Below, one piece after another: positions 22,030 to 31,250 of a stretch of 64,000 bases of DNA; positions within the stretch are counted from its first letter, which is position 1, and the number at the start of each line of letters is the position of its first letter. This stretch comes from Ditylenchus dipsaci (Eukaryota > Nematoda > Chromadorea > Rhabditida > Anguinidae). The stretch spans positions 2,976,001 to 3,040,000 of the forward strand of contig SADC01001204.1 in NCBI GenBank assembly GCA_004194705.1, read 5' to 3'. A program made the translations under genes and the position numbers. Below the pieces are notes generated by a model. That model had not been told where the DNA came from. It ran no database searches and saw only the letters and a program-made list of their open reading frames with translations.

Positions 22030-23732
22030 ATGAACAGCAGTAGCACTAACTTCATGCTAACAAATCCATATACCTGCTTGGACGCAACCAGATTACAAAC
22101 TATTACTATTCTCTGCTATCTAATTTTAATCCAGGATTACCAGTAGGCCTATTACCACCTCCACCCTCAGCCCTCGCCCTTCAAAATCAGAACAAACAAT
22201 GGTTGGGTCAAGCATCACTGACCCTGCCCACCATCAGTTCTTCCACTCTGGCTTCCGGAATGGACTGGACCGCAGCTTTGTTGCCCTCCAAAACGGGCCA
22301 ATCAGCATTTGAGCCTGTTCTACCTGCCAGTCTTTTTAACCCTGAGAAAAATGGCCTGACACCCTGCTGGACCAACGAAAGCAACTCTTTTGGCTCGATC
22401 AAGGCTGAGAAGGCGGAGTCTTCGGCAGGAGTGTCCCCTCTGTCATCATGTAGCCCCTCCCACAATTGCTTATCTCCCAACGGTTGTTCCTCCTATTCAC
22501 CTCCGACCACTTCAAACCCACAGCAGCTTTTGCAGCAATCTGGCTGTGACGAAGTAGTTGACTTCAAACCCAAGTACACCTTCAAACAAAGGAAGGGTCT
22601 AGCAAAAACTGAGAAAGTAGGCAACCGAGGAGAGGCTCCAAGTCAGTGCATGGTTTGCGGTGAAGGCACGACCTGTTGCCACTACGATATTCCTTCTTGC
22701 AACGGGTGTAAAACCTTCTTCCGCAGATCCATTCTTGCATCCAAACCATATGCCTGTAAATACAAGGGACAATGTGACATTACAACTCGTAAGTTCCAAA
22801 TCTGACAAAAGTTTCTCTTGCACAAATTTTGAAGGGAATTTTTATGCAAGAAAAATTTTTAGCCAGTAAAGTATAACCATCAAATTCGCTAACTAAATAT
22901 TTTGGTTTTCAGAGCGATGCCGAGCTTGTCGCCTAGCCACATGCTTAAAAGTAGGCATGAACCCCAGAGCCATGCACTACACTGATCCAGTCAAAGTGGA
23001 AAAGTTTATTGGAGAACTCAATCAAAAAATAAAAAAACAAGAAGAAGAAAAAAAGAAAAAGACTCAGTCGTGCAGACATCTACAGTTGGAGATGCTGATT
23101 CTGATGGTCTGCTTCTAAAAATGCTGATGTGTGCTGAGCTTTTGCTGTTCCCACTACAAGAAACCTCTGAAAATTCAGAAGAGCCTTCTATGAAGTTGGA
23201 TTCTGCCATGCTCACCCCAATGTGGTACCTGCAAATGGCCAAGACACTGCCAGTGTTCCATGAGCTGGAATTTGCTGACCAGCAACAACTATTGAAAAAT
23301 ATTGGAGTGAGCAGCCAAGTGTTGATGCAAGCCTATCAATCCAGCAAATGGGTCAATGGAGCCACCACTTTGACCATGCCACTTACAAGAACACAAGTGC
23401 AAATGTCGGTTCAAGAGTTTGTGCTCATGAAAGCCATAATATACACAGATCCGGCTTTGGTGGAGCCTTCCACCCCATTGGCACAATCTTCACTGCAGAC
23501 TCAACGAGAAAGATTCTCCAAGCTGCTCTTCAAGCACATGCAATCCCAAAGAGGGGCAGCTTCAGCGGCAAGAACATATGCTCAGCTGATCTTATCCGCC
23601 AATTCCGCTGTTGCGGAGATCAATCGGTAAGATTTTTTGCATTTTTTGAATTAAATTTTTAATAATTTTTTTTCTTTTTTCAGAAAAAGATGTAAAGACA
23701 GCATTGTCACTGGCTTAGGATCCATTATTTGA
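22030..23732 (+). CDS. Nuclear hormone receptor, nematode HNF4-derived type
   Basis: Predicted ligand-regulated transcription factor. Exons: 22030-22788, 22913-23626 and 23684-23732; introns are 124 and 57 nt. An N-terminal Ser/Pro-rich region of about 200 residues leads to a DNA-binding domain. The first zinc finger is C-x2-C-x13-C-x2-C with [12 protein letters not shown]. The second runs CKYKGQC, an intron, then [14 protein letters not shown], with only 6 residues between its cysteine pairs instead of the usual 9. A lysine-rich hinge precedes a ligand-binding domain containing [19 protein letters not shown]. Two frame breaks are seen. The start frame from ATG 22030 must shift between about 22080 and 22135, unless a small intron 22040-22134 is used. 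The hinge shifts by one base within the A-runs at 23025-23065. Poly(A) signal AATAAA lies at 23852-23857. The family is firm; the intactness is not. Confidence 0.85.
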
Positions 23733-24361
23733 ATGATGTTGTTGCAAACACTTGATTAGCCATTAGTTTTCAAAATAATATAGTTGAATGTTTGTAAAGA
23801 TTTATTTGTACATTTAAAAGTTATTTATGCATAATTTATTGCATTCCAAATAATAAATTTTTGTTTTTTATTAAAATTGCAGTGAAATAACGTTTATTTT
23901 TATCAAGGAAATTCACAAATAATTTTTAAACAAAGCAAAAATTTTTTTGAGCAACAATATAAAACATTTGATTCTTATATTTGCTTTATGTGTTTCTCAC
24001 AAATCAAGTCTCTCAATTGCTTTTGCAATAAAGTTCTCAAGCCCAACTTTAGTTTGAACGTATCCCGCAAAATTTCATGAAAGTAGCTTTGATCGGCTAG
24101 TACTTCTAAGATTTACCCATTCAATTCTTCCTCAAAAAACAGTTTGTCAAGCTGTATCACCAAAATCAGCAGCCTGGTCGATCTAAAACTATGTTGTTGC
24201 CAATTTCATTTTGTGACTAAAAAATATTTTGGTCATACTTACACTCCCAATATGAACGCTTTGCACAGCCGTTTCTGTAATTTCTGCTCTTCGTTCACGG
24301 TACCTGGATAATGACTGGGCATCTCTCGATAGCGGCTTAGACTGGGAAACAGGTTTGATAG
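23496..24361 (+). repeat. Segmental duplication, copy B
   Basis: Matches 1-859 from the end of the ligand-binding domain through the 3' flank. The shared sequence ends with GGTTTGATAG, about 23 bases before a Tc1-like element begins. Confidence 0.9.
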
Positions 24362-24383
24362 GTTTAACCTTACCAGGGTCATA

Positions 24384-24815
24384 CAGGGTGTATCAGGATT
24401 ACGCGCACTTTTTCAAAATTTTTGTATCAAATTAAAAATGTATCTTTTTGATTAATTTTGACCGCTATGTTTGCTGATATTGTATTTAAGCTGCTAATTT
24501 ATGTTTTCCAGATTTCTCAAGTGTGCTTTGCGAGTGGAGTGGTCAAATCTGGAAAAGGACACAATCAACAAAATCGTGGAGGACTTGCCAAGACGAATCA
24601 ATGCCTGTATAGATGCCGACGGGAAACATTTCGAGTGAGCATTTGTTATTATGTATGCTGTCTATAGTTGTTGCATTTGTGTGCGGAATAAAAACTTCTG
24701 AGAGATTGTTAAAGTCACTGGCCTCGAGCGAAAATGTGTGTCTAGAATACAGATCGGGCAAGGAGCTACCTTGCCAAATTTTTTAAAAAAGTGCGCGTAA
24801 TTCTGACACACCCTG
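24384..24815. mobile_element. Tc1-like element with CAGGGTGT inverted ends
   Basis: Flanked by TA on both sides (24382-24383, 24816-24817). The left end CAGGGTGTATCAGGATTACG is matched by the complement of the right end, CAGGGTGTGTCAGAATTACG, followed by GCGCAC and an A/T run. It is internally deleted and retains only the transposase C-terminus. Confidence 0.8.
24512..24638 (+). pseudogene. Tc1/mariner transposase C-terminal fragment
   Basis: After a splice-like TTTTCCAG, an open frame encodes LKCALRVEWSNLEKD then TINKIVEDLPRRINACI and ends GKHFE-stop (TGA 24636-24638). The pattern W-x9-INKIVEDLPRRI-x2-C is the usual end of Tc1-type transposases. The catalytic region is absent. A more decayed version is at 1022-1150. 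Confidence 0.65.
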
Positions 24816-24817
24816 TA

Positions 24818-26080
24818 TTTCATACTAGAGTAAGTCAATAGCCAAACAGGGTGTTTCGCATCGGCTAAGCATGGTATATAGATGGAAACTAGAGCCCATA
24901 TTCTACACACTCCAATTTTTTTTAATAATAACTTTGAAGAATTGAAGTTAATTAAATGCGTACCAAAACATGTTGTGGTGAAGCGTTGATATCTCATCCA
25001 ATGATATCTGTCTAAAGAGTTGGGCTTTTTGTGGGTGATATTGATAGCACTAGGGTGGTGGTGCTTTTGGCATAGTCTCTAGGGCGAGGATAGCGCTTTC
25101 TCTTGAACCGCCTCTATTTTTTCTCACTCTAATTTTGTGCCTATTAATTAAGATTGTTGCTGATCACTAAGCCAGCACGGCGATCACAGATGAGGTGAAG
25201 GATGACCAGATAAGCGTGAACATAGTGTATCCACTATTGCAGTCTGAGCAGTTAAGGCGGCCGATAAGTGGGCTATTATTCCCTATTTTGATGAAGCTAT
25301 GGTCTGCTTTTTCCCTGTTTAAAAATACACGGAAAATACACAAAGTTTTTTCTGTCTTATGTAATTCGGGCGTTGACAAGAACAGAGTAATTAACTAAAA
25401 AACACCGAAAATTACACAGACGAAGAAATTTACTCATGTAAAATAAGAATTGAGCGAGAATTGAACGTGCTTTCTTTTGGCATAAAAGTTCAACCGAAAA
25501 TGGCAAATTCTAAAATAAGATTCTATTTTTAATTGGTAACGCTTTACTTTCCGGGGGTCAAAAAACTGGTTGAGAAAATTATTCGGGGCTTGCAATAGAG
25601 AAACTTGCAAAACAAAGATATTTTTTTGTGATTTTACATATTGCCAAAAAAAGTTCTAAATTAGAGACACGTGAAAGTGTGGAATCAAGCTGGTAGAAGG
25701 GCGTTAGAGGTTGACCTATGAAAAGTCGTTATGGCTAATTAGAAATGAGAAGAATCAGGCTGTTTTATGTGGATCCATGAGATTATAGAAATTACATACA
25801 AGAGTCAAAAACAGAAAAGGTGAAAAATAATACAGAATACCTACTGCAGTCAAATATAATACATACATTTTTATTTTAAATCAAGTAGAACTGCACGGCA
25901 GCGCACAAAATCTGCTAAAAGTATTTTACTGACAATAAAGTAAGCCTTGGTGGTCGAAGTAGAGTTATTGGAAATAGGGGGGAAAATGCGCTTCTTTTAT
26001 CTATGAGTAGGCATTTGGTGTTTCAGCTTGGCTATGACTGACCAATAACAGTCACTGGGCCGGTAGTTCACATCTTTGCT
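24818..26080. other. No gene recognised
   Basis: Mixed composition and short ORFs on both strands. No domain or inverted repeat stands out. Confidence 0.35.
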
Positions 26081-26084
26081 TTTC

Positions 26085-26472
26085 TGTCGATCAGTTAAAT
26101 TAAACCAAATAAGTTCCTACTACAATGCCGATATAAAACAGCTCAAAATATTTTCGAGCCATAAAAAAGTGGTTCCCCGTATTTTGTTGACTTACTGGTG
26201 TGGCCAGGTGAAACACTTGTTCACAATTTTGCTGTTGACCAGTTGAATACAACCAAAAAAGTTCCTATTGCAATGCCGATGAATAACAGCCCAAAATAGC
26301 AAAGAAAGGAAGTAGCAAAATATTCCCATTCACTATTAGCTAGCCATCTAAAAATTGGCTCCTCGTTTTTTGTTGACTGACTGGTCTGGCTGGGTAAAAG
26401 ACTTGTTTGCTTTAAAACTTCATATTTAAATATCATAAAGAAACTCCAAATTGTCAAGTGAAACAAAATCAT
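26085..26472 (-). CDS. Possible exon(s) of an unknown membrane protein, tandemly duplicated
   Basis: 26221-26472 on the - strand encodes 83 residues that include a hydrophobic stretch LLFIGIAIGTFLVVFNW. The neighbouring 26085-26220 is a diverged copy of the same sequence (ELFYIGIVVGTYLV), so a unit of about 150 bases has been duplicated in tandem. No family is recognised, and the splice sites are unclear. It may be an exon of a gene whose other exons I could not find, or a repeat. Low confidence. Confidence 0.25.
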
Positions 26473-26492
26473 AGTCCAAAAAATCTAAATTA

Positions 26493-27418
26493 CTAACGGG
26501 TGCGTAATAAGTTCGGAATGGATTTTCAATGCCATTTATCTTATCATTTTTGGGATCATATCTGGAATGTTTTGATATGATTGTGTAGCCCTGTTTCTCT
26601 TTTTTCGTTTAGTATATCATTCGTCCAAAAAAAAGTTGTCAAATATGGCTGATCTCCGTGCCGGAATTGTGCGACTTCATGAGCAAGGTTATAAGGTGAT
26701 GGAAATTGCAAGAATGCTAAACACCTCCCAGTCAAATGTGTCTAAAGCAATCAGGCGATTTGAAGAAACGGGCAGCAATGAAGACAGGCCAAGAAGCGGG
26801 CGTCCAGTTACTGCAGCCACTGATGAGAACATCCAATTGATCGCCGACCGAATTTTTTATTGCAACGACCATGAAGAAGGCCACCTCCACAGCCAGTCTG
26901 ACTTAACCAGGAAATTGGCTATTGAGTTGGGAATTTCGGAAGGGTCGGTTCGAAAAATCAATGGAGATGTCTTTCAAATGAAATTCAGAAAGACTGCTGA
27001 AAGTTCTCTGCTCAATAACGATGCCAAGACAAAACGTTTGGAACGCTGCCGGAAGTTGTGTCGTCGCTTTGCCGCCAATCGCCATCGCAACATCCTCTTC
27101 ACAGATGAGAAGTGGTTCGACATTGAGCAAGCCCGCAATTCCCAAAATTAAAGGTTGGTTTTTTGTACGTGTTAATCTTAACAATAATCCAATTTTCAGA
27201 GTCTGGAGCGCCAATCCATTGCCTCCGGAGCTCAAATTCGTTGAAGCCGCAGCAAGTGATGGTGGTCATATTGTTGAGTGAAATAAAATTGTGATATGTC
27301 GTCTGAAAGAGGAGAATCAGGGCTTTCGAATGGTACTAAGTTTTTAGACATGCGATAACAAAAATGTTGAAAAATAGGGCTTTGAAAATCCATTTCGAAC
27401 TTATTGCGCACCCGTTAG
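26493..27418 (+). mobile_element. Mariner-like element (about 926 bases), internally deleted
   Basis: Framed by TA (26491-26492, 27419-27420). Inverted ends of about 38 bases run CTAACGGGTGCGTAATAAGT and continue GTTCGGAATGG; the right end is the complement with two to three mismatches. Inside is a transposase that has lost its central and C-terminal catalytic region. The ends share CTAAC...GTTCGGAA with the element at 62965-63738. Confidence 0.9.
26636..27281 (+). pseudogene. Mariner/Tc1-type transposase, N-terminal half
   Basis: From about 26645 the frame encodes ADLRAGIVRLHEQGYKV, a first helix-turn-helix with NTSQSNVSKAIRRFEETG, then the GRP-type linker RPRSGRPVT, a second helix-turn-helix (LAIELGISEGSVRKI) and the first catalytic aspartate in FTDEKWF. 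After ARNSQN a stop interrupts the frame, and a shifted tail (27190-27281) does not resemble the DGAPxH region. The second and third catalytic aspartates are missing, so it cannot encode an active enzyme. Confidence 0.85.
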
Positions 27419-27629
27419 TACAAATTTACTTGTTTTAAATTACTAGAGCATTAATACATAAATCTTAAATAGATCGATATAATCACAGTTGTGAATTTAC
27501 ACAGAAATAATTGCTTTTTTCCAGTAAAACAGAAAACTTCCAGACACTCTTGAAGTTTATTAAGTAGGAGGTGGTTTTTTCTTGTAATATTATGTTTTTA
27601 CAATTAAAATCAAAAACAACTACAAAAAC

Positions 27630-27796
27630 CAGGCTTGGCAACGGGACGGGAATCCCATGGGAATCCCGCAATCCGGATCCCGAAAATTTTGAAAATCCCG
27701 ATCCCGAATCTCGCCGGTCCAAAAGCCAAATCCCGATCCCGAAAATTTTCAAAATCCCAATCCCGAATCCCGCCGGAACACAATCTGCCAAGCCTG
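27630..27796. mobile_element. hAT-like MITE with TCCCGA core
   Basis: Inverted ends CAGGCTTGGCA / TGCCAAGCCTG. The interior is a tandem of ATCCCGATCCCGAAAATTTT-type units with CCCATGGG and CCGGATCC. Flanks are A-rich (ACAAAAAC / AAAAAACT), so the 8-base duplication is only approximate. Confidence 0.6.
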
Positions 27797-28662
27797 AAAA
27801 AACTCATAAGATTTATATATAAAAATTATATCATGAATTTAAATTGAGTCAGTTTTACATCAATGAAAACTGTACATTGATAACTTTAGATTTTCTCGTA
27901 TATCATAGTGGAAATTCTACAGTTAAAGATAACTGTACTGATAAGTGTATGTTGGTAACAAATTTTCGTCGCAGTTAACAGTGAGGCGAAAGCTGACTGG
28001 AGATGAGCAACCAACTAACTGGGGCCTTTTTGCTTTATTTTTTATTTGCCTTGAATTAAACCGCAGTAACTGTAACAAAAACAAGACATTAAAAATTTGC
28101 GCCATATTTTTTTGAGAAAGTTTTCAGCTCAGAAGCTTGTCAGATGCAAAATTTTAGAGCGAAAACATCGCTGTACGTCTCTAACAAATTTTCTTTTTAC
28201 ATTTGCTGCAGCTGCAAACACGCTCTCTTCCTCCTTGTGCTGCAAACATAGCAAAAAGGCTCATCGTTTTTTTCTTGTTTCCTAACCAAGCTACTATGCA
28301 ATTTTAAATGGACATTTCATAGAAAACACAAAGTAACTATTTAGTTGCGAAAGTCCTCTTGCAGCCAATGTTTTAATTCTTTTTCGTTCTTCCAACAATT
28401 GATCAGTCACATTTCATAAAGTCTAAATTAGAGCCTTTTGAGAGAAGAGGAGTAAACAACCTGTCACACATCGAACACAAAACAGTGTCTACGTCACAAA
28501 GAAGTTAAATAAAAGTTGTACACAAAAATCAGGCAAGAATGTACTTCATCATCTTCTGCTAAAGGCAAGTTTTAAGGGGTTAAGGGGGAAAAAGGGAATT
28601 GAATTCAAGGGAATTGAAATAGTTTTCAAAGATGAAATTGATGGCAACCGGACAAAAACTGT
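27797..28662. other. No gene recognised
   Basis: AT-rich with short ORFs. Nothing supported. Confidence 0.35.
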
Positions 28663-28960
28663 TTAAAAGAAGGGGAAAAACCTTTTTAGGTTTGAAAAAG
28701 TGGCCTCGGTGGCGCAGTGCGTAAGCGTTTGTATGTTTTCGGCCCAAAATGGTGTGCAGCTTCGATCCCACGTGGTATCACATTTTTGTGTCTTGTTTGG
28801 CCAGTTTTAGAGGTAATTAGACTTTTTTGATGCCAGATTCGGAATCAGTGACCTATATTCCCCTAGAACTGGTCAAATAAGCCAAAAAAAAATGAAGTGC
28901 ACGTTAGCGGAATCGAACTTGCGCACTCATGACTTATGACTAGGGTTGGCCTCCTCCCTC
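28663..28960. mobile_element. Foldback MITE with tRNA-like arms, copy 2 (right end damaged)
   Basis: TTAA at 28663-28666, then AGGTTTGAAAAAGTGGCC. The + arm carries CGGTGGCGCAGTGCGTAAGC (A-box-like) and AGCTTCGATCCC (B-box-like). The - arm is reduced to AGCGGAATCGAACTTGCGCA near 28910. The loop is shared with 2098-2473 and 57985-58342. The right terminal repeat is replaced by unrelated sequence. Confidence 0.6.
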
Positions 28961-29040
28961 CCTGTACACCTATTCATGTACACCTGACTCTTAACGTGAC
29001 TTTTATTTTGCTCATGATTTTTCAAATATTTTTTGTCTTA

Positions 29041-29683
29041 CAAGGGAACCGTTCGAACTGTCCCCTCGCCTAACTCCAATCTGATGCGTTAATCTTGTAG
29101 CCCATGGTCGATTTACTTAGTGCAGGAAAAGTCCTAGCGGCGGACAGAGACAGAAACTTTGAATTCTAGCTTAAAGAAAGTCGAAAAACCCCCAAAAACG
29201 CTAATTTTAGATACTCATGTACCCCAATGCTCAGTTTTTTGTCAATCAAGTGGCAAATCTGATAATTATGACCTTATAATACTTTTCGATTCTACGTCTA
29301 TCAGTGATGTTTTCAGAAATTATTTGAATTTTTTTGAAAATCGAAATTTTCATGGTACATGGCATGGATCGCTAAAATTTCGATTTTCAAAAAAAATTCA
29401 AATAATTTCTAAAAATATCACTGTTAAACGTAGAATCGAAAAGTAACGTTAGGTCATAATTATCAGATTGGCCACATGATTGGCAAAAAAATAATCATTG
29501 GGGTGCAGAAGTATCCAAAATTAGCGTTTTCGGGGGTTTTTCGACTTTCTTTGACCTAGAACTCTAAATTTTTGTCTCTGTCCGCCGCCAGCACTTTTCT
29601 TGCGCTAAGTTAATCGACCATGGGCTACAAGATGAACGCATCAGATTGAAGTTAGGCGGGGGACAGTTCGAACGGTTCCCTTG
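29041..29683. mobile_element. Foldback element, copy 1 (TTA target site)
   Basis: Almost the whole 643 bases is one inverted repeat: CAAGGGAACCGTTCGAACTG at the left, its complement at the right, and complementary arms up to a short centre near 29360. It is flanked by TTA on both sides (29038-29040, 29684-29686). Copy 2 is at 52089-52719 with TAA flanks. A 3-base T(A/T)A target site is typical of PIF/Harbinger-type transposition. No coding capacity. Confidence 0.85.
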
Positions 29684-29686
29684 TTA

Positions 29687-31086
29687 GTTGTAATCACGGG
29701 CTTTGGTAATTACTATTCACCGCTAAATTCAAAATTTTTTTTTGTCAAAATTCAAATTCCCACTTTTATCATTCAATGTAAAAACGGTCTAAAACAAGCA
29801 TTTAATTAGCTGATGTTCGAAAAATTCCATTTGCAGTCAAAATATCCTCCTATTGTCTGCCCTCCTTCAATGAGAAATATCAAGAATAAACAAGCACATT
29901 GAAACAATCAAGACTTCTTTCTCTGTCCTAAAACCGCCAAATTGTTTTAAAAGCAAAAATAAATAAGCCGACATAAATGATAAAACGTTTCTAGCACAAC
30001 GCAAAGATTTATTGCAAATATCTGCTTTTTTACTAATCCTTTAACATTTATTTATTTATCTATCTTTTGCTAAAAAAATATATTTTTGGCTCAAGGCTGG
30101 CCTTTTTATCTAATTGTTGTTTATTTTTACTACTCAAATATGCTTGCGATACTGCTCAATGTGAATAATGCAAATTACCACTTAATTTTTTCCCCACTAA
30201 AATATATTTTCAACATCAGCATAAGATCGACCAAAGAAGGTTAGACAGAACATCTCATGCCATTTTGGTTAAAATGGAATTAATAAGAGCCATCTAAGCC
30301 TCCAACATTTATATAAAAAATAAATATTGAAAGAACATGCGCGTAATTTCCTCCTCATCTTATTCTCGCAGCTATGTCCTGTGGTCCCTGGAGAGCGGAC
30401 TGACTGGGTTCCATCCTGACAGCCTTCCACAAATTAAATAAACTTTTAGAGTGTTTGCTTGCTCGTTTAGGTCCTTGGTTTATTTAATATGTGTTGCATT
30501 AAGTCGATGAGAAATTATCGCCTGACACTGCATATAACTTGTTTATTTCTGCTGTGTGTTATATCAAATTTGGGAATTAGGATTTTTTATCTGGCATTCT
30601 GAGAATTTTTTGATGCCAAGAACATGTGTCGCTATATTGAGAAATATTTTTTTTTTCAGAATTAATTTTAAAGTTTTTATTGGTTTGAGGGCGCACTTTA
30701 TATTCATTTGAGAATAGTTAGTAGGAGGTAGCGGAGGGATTACTGACCTGATTTGTGAAAATTTATCGGATTGAGATTCCGGTGGGTCTAAAAATCGAAA
30801 TCCGGCCAGATTTCTGCATTTTAATTATTTTATAACATTTATTCATATTATATGAATCATATACAAAAAATTCTACAGTTATCAATTTGAAGTTAACTGT
30901 ACATTGATCACTAAAAGATTTTTCGAATAATGTACTAGAAACTCCACAATTTTCAATAGTAATTGGATGGACCGGGATCCGGCTGAGTTTTTTCAGACTT
31001 TTTGGTCGACCGAGTGCATTCCAGACCGGATTCATAGTACTGTGACCGGAATGCAAAACCGTATTGTAAGTAAGCAAGTTTTTTAC
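29687..31086. other. No gene recognised
   Basis: AT-rich. 30370-30440 is more GC-balanced but no domain is seen. 30770-31050 contains several CCGG(A/C)-containing short repeats (GAAATCCGGCC, GACCGGGATCCGG). Nothing firm. Confidence 0.35.
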
Positions 31087-31094
31087 GTTGAAAA

Positions 31095-31242
31095 TAGGGT
31101 TGGTTGATTGGTAATTACCCGGGTAATTACCCGAAAAAATACTTTTCCTGCCTTATTTCTCCGTAATTACTTGGGTAATTACCCGAAATCACCCGGGTAA
31201 TTACCCGGAGAAATACTTTTTCCGGAGAATTACCCAACCCTA
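31095..31242. mobile_element. hAT-like MITE with GGGTAATTACCC core
   Basis: A perfect 8-base duplication GTTGAAAA (31087-31094, 31243-31250) frames inverted ends TAGGGTTGG / CCAACCCTA-type. The interior is repeated GGGTAATTACCCG, a self-complementary unit, alternating with GAGAAATACTTTTTCC. No ORF. Confidence 0.85.
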
Positions 31243-31250
31243 GTTGAAAA

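Noticed and set aside
22040..22134. Small GT-AG intron in the receptor N-terminus as the only explanation of the frame change
   Set aside because: It restores frame (GTAGCAC...AATCCAG), but the skipped sequence also reads as plausible protein in two frames; a one-base indel is equally likely, so I left both open.
30360..30440. LTR or gene fragment near GCAGCTATGTCCTGTGG
   Set aside because: Only a short GC-balanced patch; no partner repeat, domain or splice structure could be found.
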